NCBI GenBank assembly: GCA_016714815.1
Contig: JADKBZ010000001.1
Location: 1-64,000 of the forward strand
DNA: 64,000 nucleotides
Direction: 5' to 3'
Source of the DNA: Holophagales bacterium
Lineage (GTDB): Bacteria > Acidobacteriota > Thermoanaerobaculia > UBA5066
Shown piece after piece: positions 53,630 to 63,155 of the stretch. Each line of letters starts with the position of its first letter. Positions within the stretch are counted from its first letter, which is position 1. The notes below the pieces were generated by a model. It was not told the origin of the DNA, made no database searches, and saw nothing but the letters and a program-made list of their open reading frames with translations. The position numbers were made by a program, and so were the translations under genes.

Positions 53630-54298
53630 TCAGGCCCTTCCGACGAGGGCTTCGAAGCGAGGCTCGGAGCGGAGCGAGACGAGGTCCGCCTCGAGGCGCG
53701 CCTGGATCCGGTTCTGGGCGGAGGCTTCGATCGAGGCCTGCAGGCGCTCGACCGCTTCGGCCCGCCGCCCGTTCAGCGCCAGGCAGCACGCGGCGAGGTA
53801 CGCGAGACGTCCGTCGGGGTCGCCGTGCCCGTTCACCGACTGGACGAGCTCGAGCGCCTTCGCGCAGTTTCCCCGGTTCTTCTCGACGACGGCGGCGTGG
53901 TAGATCTCGACCGGGTCGTGCAGGGGCCTTTCCCGCTCTCGCTTTCCGTTGCTGGAAACGGCCAGGTAGGTCCGCGCCCGGTCGATGAGCTCGTTCTCGT
54001 CCGGGTGGAGCTCGAGGATCTCGGAGAAGCAGCGGGCGGCCGCTTCCATCTCCCGCCGGTGGAGGTGCTCCATCCCCTTCTCGAAGACCTTGTGCGCGTG
54101 AGAGAGCTCCCGGGTCGCCTCGCGGTGCGTCGAGGCGGGCTTGCGCACCGCCGCCGCCGACTCCGCCTGGAGCTCCCCGGCCATCTTCTCCACTTCGACG
54201 AGCGGGATCCCAAGGGCGCGAGAGGCGCTCTGAAGGTCCATCCGGCCCACGTTGGCGCGCAACCAGCGGATTTCGTCCTGCGTCCAGTGCCTGTTCAT
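53630..54298 (-). CDS. TPR protein with Myb/SANT-like N-terminal helix-turn-helix
   Basis: A 222-residue protein from ATG (complement 54298). The N-terminus MNRHWTQDEIRWLRANVG and MDLQSASRALGIPLVEVEKM has the spaced tryptophans and helices of a Myb/SANT or HTH-like fold. The remainder (75-220) has TPR-like repeats: HKVFEKGMEHLHRREMEAAA, LVQSVNGHGDPDGRLAYLAA, LALNGRRAEAVERLQASIEA. It may bind DNA through the N-terminus. Placed just before glmU on the same strand. Confidence 0.65.
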   Translation of the reverse strand: MNRHWTQDEIRWLRANVGRMDLQSASRALGIPLVEVEKMAGELQAESAAAVRKPASTHREATRELSHAHKVFEKGMEHLHRREMEAAARCFSEILELHPDENELIDRARTYLAVSSNGKRERERPLHDPVEIYHAAVVEKNRGNCAKALELVQSVNGHGDPDGRLAYLAACCLALNGRRAEAVERLQASIEASAQNRIQARLEADLVSLRSEPRFEALVGRA

Positions 54299-54399
54299 CC
54301 CATGTCCTCCGGGCGCGCTGTTCGGGCCGCGTATTCTCATCACGCCCCGAACGGAGGTCAAGGCGTGCCAACCCGCGGGACGACGCGGACCGTAGGGAA

Positions 54400-55938
54400 G
54401 TGGTGACGAAACGCACCGCCTGGGAGGTCGTGGTCGTCGGCGCCGGCGTCGGCGGGCTCGTGGCTGCGGGCCTCCTGGCCCGGGCCGGCCAGAAGGTCCT
54501 CCTCCTCGAGGCCCACGAGACGCCGGGCGGCTGCGCCGGCTTCTACGAGGCCGGCGGCTTCACCTTCGACGCCGGCGCCACCACGCTCATCGGCTTCGAT
54601 CCGGGCGACCCGCTCGCCACCGTTTCCGACGCCCTCGGGATCCGCCTCGGCACGGACCTCCTTCTCGAGCCGGTCGAGGGGGTCGACGTCCGGCTCCCGG
54701 GCGTTTCGTTCCTCTACGGGCGCGACCGCTCCGCCTGGGAGGCGACGGCCGAGCGGCTCTTCCCCGGGAGCGGCCCGTTTCTCCGCCGCCTTCGCCGGGA
54801 CGCGGACCTCCTCTGGACGGCGAGCCGGAGCTGGCCGGTCCTCCCGCTCCTGACCCCGCGGGACGCCGTGCGCGACCTGCGGCTCTTCTCTCCACGCCTT
54901 CTGCCGCTCCTCCCGTCGTTCGGCTCGACCGTCGCCGACGTCCTCGACCGGGAGGGCGCCCCCGAGGAGCCCGCGTTCCGCGCCTTCCTCGACCTCGCTC
55001 TCCTCATCAGCGTGCAGTCGCCCGCCTCCGACGCTCCCTGGTGGAACGGCGCCCTCGGCATCGACCTCTTCCGCCGCGGGGCTTCCCGCGCCCGCGGCGG
55101 GATGCGCGCGTTCATCGAGGCCCTCGCGGCCGCCGTCGCGAGCGCCGGAGGCGAGATCCGCACCCGGACCCTCGTCGCGCGCCTCTCGCCGTCGCCCGCG
55201 GGCTGGTCCGTCCGGACGGCCTCGGGAGAGGAGATCCGGGCGCGGACGGTCGTGGCGAACCTTCCCGTCCGGGACGTGGCGCGGCTCCTCGATCCGGAGA
55301 GCGCCCCGTGGAGGAAGGCCGGAAGCGAGGGCGCGCGGCTCGGCGACGGGTGGGGCGCGCTCGTCCTCCACCTCGGCCTCTCGCGCGTCGTCAATGCCGA
55401 TCCCCGCCGGCTGCACCGCCTCCTGGCGACCCGCCTCGACGGGCGGCCCGGCGACGGGACGTCGCTCTTTCTCTCCTTCTCGCCCCCCGGCGACCCCGTG
55501 GCCCCGCCGGGAGGCCAGACGCTCTCGGTCTCGACGCACGTCGAAGCGTCCGACTGGGCTTCGCTTCGGGGCGACGCCTACCGCCTGAAGAAAGAGGAGT
55601 GGCGGCTTCTCCTCCGCGAAGCGCTCGATCGCGAGGTCCCGGGCCTCGCCGATGCGGTCGTGCACGAGGAGCTCGGAACGCCGCGGACCTTCCAGCGCTA
55701 CACGCGCCGGAGCGGAGGGAGCGTCGGGGGCGTCCGGATGACCCGGGCCACGTTCGGCCTGCACGCCCTCGACGCGACGCTCGGAGCGGAGGGTCTCCAG
55801 GTCGTCGGCGACACCTCCTTCCCGGGCCAGGGGACGCTCGCCGTGGCGATGTCGGCGGCGCTCGCGGCCGAGCGGCTCGGCGCGGTCCGGCTCGGCCGGG
55901 GCGGGGCGCTGAGGTTCGTCCCGGGCGGAACGCGGTAG
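54400..55938 (+). CDS. Phytoene-desaturase-like (CrtI family) FAD oxidoreductase
   Basis: A 512-residue flavoprotein from GTG 54400. It starts with VVVVGAGVGGLVAAGLLARA, LLLEAHETPGGCAGFYEAGG and FDAGATTLIGF, the CrtI/CrtN-type FAD-binding motif. It ends with VVGDTSFPGQGTLAVAMSAA, the family C-terminal FAD motif. Related enzymes desaturate or isomerise carotenoids (CrtI, CrtISO). No carotenoid genes are nearby, so the substrate is open. Divergent from the Myb-TPR gene. Confidence 0.82.
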   Translation: MVTKRTAWEVVVVGAGVGGLVAAGLLARAGQKVLLLEAHETPGGCAGFYEAGGFTFDAGATTLIGFDPGDPLATVSDALGIRLGTDLLLEPVEGVDVRLPGVSFLYGRDRSAWEATAERLFPGSGPFLRRLRRDADLLWTASRSWPVLPLLTPRDAVRDLRLFSPRLLPLLPSFGSTVADVLDREGAPEEPAFRAFLDLALLISVQSPASDAPWWNGALGIDLFRRGASRARGGMRAFIEALAAAVASAGGEIRTRTLVARLSPSPAGWSVRTASGEEIRARTVVANLPVRDVARLLDPESAPWRKAGSEGARLGDGWGALVLHLGLSRVVNADPRRLHRLLATRLDGRPGDGTSLFLSFSPPGDPVAPPGGQTLSVSTHVEASDWASLRGDAYRLKKEEWRLLLREALDREVPGLADAVVHEELGTPRTFQRYTRRSGGSVGGVRMTRATFGLHALDATLGAEGLQVVGDTSFPGQGTLAVAMSAALAAERLGAVRLGRGGALRFVPGGTR

Positions 55939-55948
55939 GCTCGCTCCC

Positions 55949-56482
55949 GTGTACGCCCATCCCGTCTTCTGCACGCAGTGCGGCCAGCGCCTCGAGGAGC
56001 GGACCCTGGGGCTCGACCCGGGCAAGACGGTCCCGGTCTGCGCCTCGTGCGGGACCGTCCACTGGATAGACCCCAAGGTGGCCGCGGGCTGCCTGATCCT
56101 CCGCGACGGGAAGGTCCTTCTCGTGAAGCGCGCCATCGAGCCGGGCTACGGCAAGTGGGTCTTCCCCGGAGGCCACGTCGACCGGGGCGAGACACCCGAA
56201 GCCGCGGCTCTTCGCGAGACGCGCGAGGAGTGCGGAGCCGTCGCGACGATCGACGGGCTCGTCGGGCTCTACTCCTACCCGGGCCGGCCCGTCATCGTCG
56301 TCGTCTACCGGGGGACTCTCCTGCCGGAAAGCCCCGAGCCCTTTCCGGCCGACGAGACTCTCGAGGTCGGGTGGTTCACGCCCGGGCAGATCGACGGGAT
56401 CGACCTCGCCTTCCGCTCCACGGCGGACGCCCTCGCGGCCCTCTTCGGCCGTCCCTTCCGGACCCCGCCTTCCGAGCTCTGA
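55949..56482 (+). CDS. Nudix hydrolase with N-terminal zinc ribbon
   Basis: A 177-residue protein from GTG 55949. FCTQCGQRL and CASCGTVHW form a zinc ribbon of NudC-like type, and GGHVDRGETPEAAALRETRE with ECGAVA is the Nudix box (GX5EX7REUXEEXGU). Substrate unknown; NADH pyrophosphatases and ADP-sugar hydrolases share the layout. It lies ten bases after the CrtI-like gene. Confidence 0.85.
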   Translation: MYAHPVFCTQCGQRLEERTLGLDPGKTVPVCASCGTVHWIDPKVAAGCLILRDGKVLLVKRAIEPGYGKWVFPGGHVDRGETPEAAALRETREECGAVATIDGLVGLYSYPGRPVIVVVYRGTLLPESPEPFPADETLEVGWFTPGQIDGIDLAFRSTADALAALFGRPFRTPPSEL

Positions 56483-56491
56483 CGGACGCCG

Positions 56492-57196
56492 CTACCCGAG
56501 GCGGACGAGGACCTCGGGGACGGCGAAGGCGATGGCGACCGCCGTGTCGTTGCCCGCCTGGATGTAGAGCGTCGCCGTCGGGTCCGCGACGAAGGCGACG
56601 TGACCGGCCCACACGTCGAGGCCCTCGTCTCCGTCGATGAGCGTCAGCTTTCCCTTGAGGACCGCGACGCTCCGCAGCCCGACGACCGCCCAGCGGGCCG
56701 CGGGGGGCGGGCCGAGGCGGAGGATCGAGCGGGAGGGGGTCCTCGCGAGGACCCTCGCGCCGGCGATCCCCGGCAGGCCCGTTCCGGTGAGCGCGTCGCG
56801 GGAGATGCGCGGAGGCGTCCCCGCGTCCCCCTCGGAAAGACCCTCGAGAAGGACCATCGTCCCGTCCGGCAGGTCGAGGACGCCCTCCGGCGCGACGACG
56901 ACGTCGCCGTGCGCCGGACCCGAGAGGACGACCGCGGCCCACGAGAGCCCCCGGTCGAGCGGCGCCCCCCCCACCGCTCCGAGCTTCGACGCCCCGGGCC
57001 TCGCGGGGGTCGGCCCGGGCCCGGCGATCGCCGACTCCGCCGTCACGGCGTGGACGGTCACCCCCGGCCGGTTCGCGGATCGCGGTGGAGGCGGTTCGGG
57101 GCCGAGGCGCTCGTCCGGCACCCCGCCGGCCGGCGGGAGGCCGGCCTCACGCGGAGCCTCGTCCGCGCCTCGTCCGAAGAGCTTCTTCCACAGCAC
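56492..57196 (-). CDS. Hypothetical protein with a cupin-like C-terminus
   Basis: A 234-residue protein. GTG at complement 57196 gives VLWKKLFGRGADEAPREAGL, followed by a Pro-rich linker (30-75). The C-terminal half contains HGDVVVAPEGVLDLPDGTMV and LDVWAGHVAFVADPTATLYI, which could be a beta-sandwich/cupin-like fold. No active residues recognised. Convergent with the Nudix gene and divergent from the giant propeller gene. Confidence 0.55.
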   Translation of the reverse strand: MLWKKLFGRGADEAPREAGLPPAGGVPDERLGPEPPPPRSANRPGVTVHAVTAESAIAGPGPTPARPGASKLGAVGGAPLDRGLSWAAVVLSGPAHGDVVVAPEGVLDLPDGTMVLLEGLSEGDAGTPPRISRDALTGTGLPGIAGARVLARTPSRSILRLGPPPAARWAVVGLRSVAVLKGKLTLIDGDEGLDVWAGHVAFVADPTATLYIQAGNDTAVAIAFAVPEVLVRLG

Positions 57197-57262
57197 GGGG
57201 GGAGTGTAAGAGGGGAGAAAGGAATTCCTAAGCGGCGCGCCCGCTTCGATATCGTGCGGGGC

Positions 57263-60200
57263 ATGAGTTCCCGAGGGCCGCTCGCCGCCCGACTCGCCCT
57301 CCTGCTCCTGCCCGCCGCCGCGGGCCTGGCCGCCGGGGAGGGCGACCGCCCGCCGCGCCGGCGCGATCTCCCGCACGCGCGGGCCGAGTGGAACGCGATG
57401 CTCCGCCGCGACGAAACCGGCGTCGTCTCCTCCGCCCGGCGGCTGCGCGCGCTCCGGCAGGCGTGCGAGGTGCCGGCCGATCCTCTCCTCGCGCGGCCGC
57501 TCGGCCCTCTCGCGGCCGGCCTCGCGTGGCGTCCGCTCGGCCCCTTCGGGGCGAGCTCCGGAACGGCGTGGGGCAAGGTCGCCGGCCGGATCACCGCGCT
57601 CGCCGTCCACCCTTCGAACGCCGACGTCGTCTTCGTCGGCGCGGCCACCGGGGGAATCTGGAAGTCGACCGACGGCGGACGGAGCTTCCGGCCCGTCTCC
57701 GACACCGCGCCGTCGCTGGCGACGAGCGCGATCGTCTTCTCCCCGGCCAGCCCCGAGGTCCTCTACGCGGCGACGGGCGAGGCCGACAGCGCCTACCTCG
57801 AAGGGCGGCCCGCCTCCTCGCTCGGCACCTACCTCGGCGCGGGGCTCCTCCGGAGCGTCGACGGCGGCGAGACGTGGGGCCGCGTCGACGTCGACCTTCC
57901 CGAGAACGGGGTCGTCTCGCGCGTCCTCGTGAACCCCCGAAACCCCCAGCTCGTCCTCGTCGCCGTCTACATCTTCCACGACGTCGGGGCCGACCTCTCG
58001 CGCGTCGGCGGGACGTATCTCTCGACCGACGGCGGCGTCCGCTTCACGCGCACCTTCACCCACGCCGCCTCCGACCTCGTGCAGGACCCCTCCTCCCCCG
58101 ACGGCGTCTTCGCCGCCTTCGGAATCGACGGCGGCTGCACCTCGTGCGCGGCGCCGGGCGGGGTGTGGCGCTCGTCCGATTTCGGCCTCACCTGGTCTCC
58201 CACGCTGACGTCCGCCTCGCCCGGCACGCCGATCCCCGCGCAGCCGGGCCAGGTGAAGCTGACGATCTCGGCCACCTCTCCGCCGGTCCTCTACGCGTCC
58301 GTTCTCGACGGGGACGACGCGCACGCCGCCGGAGGGCTCTTCCGCTCGGGGGACGGAGGCCGCACCTGGGAAAAGCGGACCGTCCACCCGCAGATGTGCC
58401 CGAAGGACGGGTTTAACCAGTGCGGCTACGACCACACGCTCCTCGTCCATCCCACGCGGCCCGACCTCCTCTACCTCGGCACCGTCAGCCTCTACGTCTC
58501 CGAGGACGGCGCGGCGACCTGGAAGCCGCTCGTCGAGGTCTACGCCCCCGGCGCCTCCATCCACCCCGATCAGCACGCGCTCGCCATCCCCCCCTCCGCC
58601 CCCGGCACTCTCTGGGTCGGCAACGACGGCGGCCTCTACCGGACGACGGACGGCGGCGCGACGTTCGAGAACCGGAGCGACACGCTCGGGCTGATCCAGT
58701 TCAACGGCCTCGCCTTCCACCCGTCGATACCCGAGTTCCTGATGGGCGGGACGCAGGACAACGGAAACCTGAGGACCCTCGACGGCCTCTCCTGGTCCGA
58801 CCGGACCGGCAGCGACGGCGGGTTCGTCCTCGTGCGCGCGGACGCGCCGACGGACGTCCTGGCGGCGAACTACTACGCCTACCTGAACCACTCGACGACG
58901 ACCGGCTCGAGCTTCCGCGACGTCACGCCGACGGGCACCCTCATGACCGAAGGCGGCGAGCCGGCCGAGCCGATGGCCTTCTACCCCCCCGCCGCGGCCG
59001 CCCCGGCCGCCCCGGGAACCGTCTTCCTCGGCGCAGAGCGACTCTGGGCGAACCCCACGTTCGGGGCGGACCGACTCGCCTGGGTCCCCCGCTCGGCAGA
59101 GAAGGTCGTCGCGTCCGGGGTGATCACCGCCTTCGACGTCCCCGGCGACGGGAGCGGCCCCGTCTGGGTCGGCGGCTCGCGGGGCGACGTCCTCTTCTCG
59201 ACGGACGGCGGAGCGACCTTCGCGACGAGGACCGCCGGCCTCCCCGCCGCCATCGTCACCGACGTCCGGGCCGTTTCCGCAGACGGCCGGTCGGCGTACG
59301 TCGCCTTCGGCGGCTACCTCGGCCCCCCCTCGCGTCACGTCTTCGTGACGACGGACGCCGGGATCACCTGGACGAACGTCTCGGGAGAGATCCCCGACGT
59401 GCCGGTGACGGCGCTCGTCCCCGCTCCCGGCGACCCTCGCGAGCTCTTCGCGGCGACGGACGTCGGGGTCTTCCGTTCGACGAACGGCGGCGCCTCCTGG
59501 AGCGCCTTCAGCGCGGGGCTCCCGAACACCACCGTCTCCTCGCTCGCCTTCCGTCCCGGCACGCGCGACCTCTTCGCGGCCACCTACGGCCGGGGCGCCT
59601 GGACGATCGCCGTGCCGCCGGCCGGCGGGAACGGCTCCCTGACGGCCTCGTTCTCCCTCCGGCCCGGCCTCCCCGCGCCGGGGCAGAGCGTCGCCTTCTC
59701 GGACCTCTCTTCCGGCGAGCCGGCTTCGTGGCTCTGGTCGTTCGGCGACGGCGGGTCCTCGACGGAGAGGAACCCGCGGCACGTCTTCGCGAGGGCCGGG
59801 ACCTTTCCCGTGACGCTCACCGTGTCGAACGCGGGGGGCTCGGACGGGACGACGCGACAGGTCACGGTGGCCGCCGGCGCCGCGCGCCCGGTCACGCTCC
59901 AGGTGCCGGTCGTCCTCGACGTTTTCGGCGTCGCGCCGGCGCACTACACCTCCGACCTCGTCGCCGTGAACCGGAGCGCCGCGCCGACGCGCCTCACGCT
60001 CCGGTACCTCGCTGCGCCGGGAACGCCCGGCGCCGGCGGCCCGCGGGTCGGCGCGTCGCTGCCGGCCGGCGGCGAGCTGAGGCTCGGCGACGTCGTCGCC
60101 TGGCTGCGGGAGAACGGCTACGCCCTGCCGCCGAGCGGCCCCGCGATGACCGGCACGCTCCGCCTCACGTTCGAGGACGTGGAGGAGCCCGGGCTCGTCT

Positions 60201-61381
60201 GGGCCGGATCGCGGATCTCGACGCCGAACCCGAACGCCGCCGTCGGCGGGAGCTTCGGCCTCTTCCTTCCCGCGGTCCCCACCTCCGAGGCCCCGTCGAC
60301 GGAGGCCGTCGTCGTCGGCCTCCGCGAGGACGCCTCGTTCCGCTCGAACCTCGCGGTCGTCGACGTCCCGCCCGGCGAGAGCGACGCCGGCAGCCCGGCG
60401 CGCCTCTCCATCCAGCTCTACGACGGCGGCACCGGGAACGCCGCCGGCGCGCCGGTCGAGATCGCGCTCGCCGCGGGAGAGTGGCGGCAGGTGGACCGGA
60501 TCCTCGCCAGGGCCGGGATTTCCCGCGGCTGGGCGAGGGTCACCCGCACGGGCGGCACGAACCGGTTCCTCGCCTACGGCGTTCTGAACGACGGCTCCGG
60601 ATCCGGGCCGGGCACCTCCGACGGCAGCTCCCTTCCGGCGGGCGCCACCGCGGGGCTCGTTCCGATCGTTCTCCGCGCCTCGGGCGGAGGGGCGAACTAC
60701 ACGACCCGGCTCGTCCTGGCGAACCCGACCGCGACGGCGGCGAACGCAACCGTCTCCTACACCCCTTCCGGAGCCTTCGGCAGTGCCGCCGCCGGCTCCG
60801 GGTCCCTCGCGCTCGCCCCAGGGGAGGAGCTCGAGGTCGGGGACGTTCTGGCGTGGCTTCACGATGCCTTCGGCATCCCCGTTCCCGTGCCGCCGGCGAA
60901 CGCGGGAGGGACGCTCCTCGTCCGGGGCGCCGTCGCGCTCGCCAGGACGTCGAACCCGAACCCCGACTCCACCGTGGGCGGCTCCTTCGGCCTCGCCTAC
61001 CCGGCTCTCGACGCCTCCGCCCGCGCGCGGACCGAGTGCTGGGTTCTCGGCCTCGTACAGGACGACGCGACGCGCTCGAACCTCGCGGTCGCCGACGCCC
61101 GCACGGGCGACCCGCGGGAGGTCGCCTACCTCGTCGAAATCTTCGCCGACGCCTCTCCCGGGGCCGTGCCGGCCCTCACGAAGAGGGTCGTCCTCGCCGG
61201 GGGCGGGTGGACGCAGCTCTCGGGGATCCTCCTCGAAGCGGCTCTCCCGCGGGGCCACGCCCGGGTCCGCGTCGAGTCCGGGAGCTCCGATTTCGCCGTC
61301 TACGGGGTCCTGAACGACGGCGCGGCCCCCGGGAGCCGGACCTCCGACGGGAGCTTCCTTCCGATGACCGCCCTCCGCTGA
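57263..61381 (+). CDS. Giant secreted beta-propeller/PKD protein with duplicated C-terminal module
   Basis: A 1372-residue protein from ATG 57263 with a LALLLLPAAAGLAAG signal peptide. Residues 80-780 contain many Asp-box repeats (KSTDGGRSFRPV, LRSVDGGETWGRV, FRSGDGGRTWEKR, YRTTDGGATFENR), forming one or two propellers. A PKD domain follows at about 790-870 (VAFSDLSSGEPASWLWSFGD). The C-terminus has two similar modules of about 245 residues, sharing VGGSFGL (near 994 and 1238) and RSNLAV. Probably cell-surface or secreted and binding polysaccharide or protein. No protease or glycosidase site assigned. Confidence 0.8.
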   Translation: MSSRGPLAARLALLLLPAAAGLAAGEGDRPPRRRDLPHARAEWNAMLRRDETGVVSSARRLRALRQACEVPADPLLARPLGPLAAGLAWRPLGPFGASSGTAWGKVAGRITALAVHPSNADVVFVGAATGGIWKSTDGGRSFRPVSDTAPSLATSAIVFSPASPEVLYAATGEADSAYLEGRPASSLGTYLGAGLLRSVDGGETWGRVDVDLPENGVVSRVLVNPRNPQLVLVAVYIFHDVGADLSRVGGTYLSTDGGVRFTRTFTHAASDLVQDPSSPDGVFAAFGIDGGCTSCAAPGGVWRSSDFGLTWSPTLTSASPGTPIPAQPGQVKLTISATSPPVLYASVLDGDDAHAAGGLFRSGDGGRTWEKRTVHPQMCPKDGFNQCGYDHTLLVHPTRPDLLYLGTVSLYVSEDGAATWKPLVEVYAPGASIHPDQHALAIPPSAPGTLWVGNDGGLYRTTDGGATFENRSDTLGLIQFNGLAFHPSIPEFLMGGTQDNGNLRTLDGLSWSDRTGSDGGFVLVRADAPTDVLAANYYAYLNHSTTTGSSFRDVTPTGTLMTEGGEPAEPMAFYPPAAAAPAAPGTVFLGAERLWANPTFGADRLAWVPRSAEKVVASGVITAFDVPGDGSGPVWVGGSRGDVLFSTDGGATFATRTAGLPAAIVTDVRAVSADGRSAYVAFGGYLGPPSRHVFVTTDAGITWTNVSGEIPDVPVTALVPAPGDPRELFAATDVGVFRSTNGGASWSAFSAGLPNTTVSSLAFRPGTRDLFAATYGRGAWTIAVPPAGGNGSLTASFSLRPGLPAPGQSVAFSDLSSGEPASWLWSFGDGGSSTERNPRHVFARAGTFPVTLTVSNAGGSDGTTRQVTVAAGAARPVTLQVPVVLDVFGVAPAHYTSDLVAVNRSAAPTRLTLRYLAAPGTPGAGGPRVGASLPAGGELRLGDVVAWLRENGYALPPSGPAMTGTLRLTFEDVEEPGLVWAGSRISTPNPNAAVGGSFGLFLPAVPTSEAPSTEAVVVGLREDASFRSNLAVVDVPPGESDAGSPARLSIQLYDGGTGNAAGAPVEIALAAGEWRQVDRILARAGISRGWARVTRTGGTNRFLAYGVLNDGSGSGPGTSDGSSLPAGATAGLVPIVLRASGGGANYTTRLVLANPTATAANATVSYTPSGAFGSAAAGSGSLALAPGEELEVGDVLAWLHDAFGIPVPVPPANAGGTLLVRGAVALARTSNPNPDSTVGGSFGLAYPALDASARARTECWVLGLVQDDATRSNLAVADARTGDPREVAYLVEIFADASPGAVPALTKRVVLAGGGWTQLSGILLEAALPRGHARVRVESGSSDFAVYGVLNDGAAPGSRTSDGSFLPMTALR

Positions 61382-61470
61382 GGTCGTTCTTCTCCCCCCG
61401 GGGCGGCAAAGACGGCACGGCTTTCGCTAGAATGTCCGGTCGGTGGCTCCGGCCACCACCGGAGGTAGAG

Positions 61471-62412
61471 ATGAACCAGAAGAGAATCCTCTCGGCCGGC
61501 CTGATCGCGATGCTCCTCGCCGTCAGCGGGATCGCCCTCGCGGGCGCCCAGGCCCGGATCGTGGGGAAGGTCACGGACGGCAAGGGAACGCCGCTCGATG
61601 GCGTCAGCGTCACGATCACCACCCCGTCTCTCGGCACCTTCAAGGTCGTCCTGACGACCGACAAGGACGGGAAGTGGGGGACGATCCTCAACGACTCGAC
61701 CGTCAAGTACGACTACCTGTTCGAGAAGAAGGGATTCCTGCCCCTCAACAGGGCGGGCTTCAAGGTCCCGATCTCCACGACGGGCCAGCTCGACGTCGAG
61801 CTCCTGACCCAGGAGCAGGCGGTGCAGAAGGGAGTCGTCAAGGAGGTCGTCGACCCGTACACGAACGCCTTCAACGGCGCCGTCGAGAAGTTCCAGGCGG
61901 GCGACCTGGACGGCGCTCTCGAAGGAGCGAAGAAGGCGGTCGAGCTCGGGCCCGACAAGTCCGGCGCCTGGGACATGGCGACGAAGGTGGCCGCCGCGCG
62001 CAAGGACTGGGACCTCGTCATCCAGTGGGGCGAGAAGGCGCTCTCGCTCGAGGCCGACAACGCCTCGCTCTACGGGCTCCTGATGGAGGCCTACAAGGCG
62101 AAGGGGAACAAGGAGAAGCTGGCCGAGTACGAGGCCAAGTTCGTCGCGGCCAACCCCGACAAGCCCGAGATCCTCTACAACCAGGCGGTCGACCTCTACA
62201 ACAAGGGGAAGTTCAAGGAGGCCGAGCCGATCCTGAGGAAGATCCTCGACGGCGCGCCCGAGTACGCGAACGCGCACTTCCTCCTCGGCATGGCCTGCGT
62301 GAACCTCAACAAGATCCCCGACATGAGGAAGCACCTCGGCGAGTACCTCCGGCTCGAGCCGAACGGCAAGGAAGCCGCCACCGCGAAGGAGATGATCGAG
62401 GCCTTCAAGTGA
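61471..62412 (+). CDS. Secreted TPR protein with carboxypeptidase-regulatory-like domain
   Basis: A 313-residue protein from ATG 61471 behind GGAGGTAGAG, with a LIAMLLAVSGIALAGAQA signal peptide. Residues 28-105 (GKVTDGKGTPLDGVSVTITT, VLTTDKDGKWGTIL) form a carboxypeptidase-regulatory-like beta domain. From about 130 three to four TPRs follow (NAFNGAVEKFQAGDLDGALE, LYNKGKFKEAEPILRKILDG, HFLLGMACVNLNKIPDMRKH). Likely periplasmic or outer-membrane-associated scaffold. Confidence 0.82.
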   Translation: MNQKRILSAGLIAMLLAVSGIALAGAQARIVGKVTDGKGTPLDGVSVTITTPSLGTFKVVLTTDKDGKWGTILNDSTVKYDYLFEKKGFLPLNRAGFKVPISTTGQLDVELLTQEQAVQKGVVKEVVDPYTNAFNGAVEKFQAGDLDGALEGAKKAVELGPDKSGAWDMATKVAAARKDWDLVIQWGEKALSLEADNASLYGLLMEAYKAKGNKEKLAEYEAKFVAANPDKPEILYNQAVDLYNKGKFKEAEPILRKILDGAPEYANAHFLLGMACVNLNKIPDMRKHLGEYLRLEPNGKEAATAKEMIEAFK

Positions 62413-62467
62413 GGCCGGGCGGCGCCGCCCCGGGTTCTCTCCGCGTCCCGTTCGAAGAGAGCCACGC

Positions 62468-63088
62468 GTGACGACGCCGCCCCTCGTCATCGGCGTCGCC
62501 GGAGGGACGGGCTCCGGAAAGACGACCGTCGCCAACGCCATTCGCAACCGCGTGGGAGAGGACCGGATCGCGATCCTCTCCCACGACTGGTACTACCGCG
62601 ACTGGGTCGACCTGCCGAAGGACATGCTCGACCAGAAGAACTTCGACCACCCCGATTCCCTCGAGACGGACCTTCTCGTCCGGCACCTGAGGGCCCTGAA
62701 AGGGGGGGCGACCGTCGAGGTTCCCGTCTACGACTTCAAGACCCATCGACGCTCGCCCGAGACTCACCGGATGGAGCCGCGCAAGGTCATCCTCGTCGAC
62801 GGGATCCTCATCTACGCCGAGCCGGAGCTGAGGAAACTCTTCGACGTGAAGATCTTCGTCGACACCGACGCCGACGTGAGGCTCATCCGCCGCATCCGGC
62901 GCGACATCGCCGAACGCGGACGGACGCTCGAAAGCGTCGCGGCCCAGTACGAGTCGACCGTCCGGCCGATGCACCTCGAGTTCGTCGAGCCTTCCAAGCG
63001 CTACGCCGACCTCATCATCCCGGAAGGGGGCGAGAACGCCGTCGCCCTCGAGTTCCTCTTCGCACGCCTCGAGAAGATCCTGGCCTGA
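62468..63088 (+). CDS. udk: Uridine kinase
   Basis: Phosphorylates uridine and cytidine in pyrimidine salvage. The 206-residue protein from GTG 62468 has P-loop GVAGGTGSGKTT (9-20), ILSHDWYYRDW, NFDHPDSLETDLLVRHL, PVYDFKTHRR and VILVDGILIYAEPELRKLFD with KIFVDTDADVRLIRRIRRDI, all of the Udk family. Length is typical. Confidence 0.9.
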   Translation: MTTPPLVIGVAGGTGSGKTTVANAIRNRVGEDRIAILSHDWYYRDWVDLPKDMLDQKNFDHPDSLETDLLVRHLRALKGGATVEVPVYDFKTHRRSPETHRMEPRKVILVDGILIYAEPELRKLFDVKIFVDTDADVRLIRRIRRDIAERGRTLESVAAQYESTVRPMHLEFVEPSKRYADLIIPEGGENAVALEFLFARLEKILA

Positions 63089-63155
63089 TCACCGCGGACC
63101 TCCCGGGTCGATAATCGCGAATCGAGTTCCGCCGCCGGGGGCGGAGGAGGAAGTC

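Noticed and set aside
56492..61258. A 1588-codon minus-strand frame antisense to the giant propeller
   Set aside because: Arg/Gly/Glu-rich composition typical of a GC-rich antisense shadow. Only its 3' end from 57196 is plausible coding.
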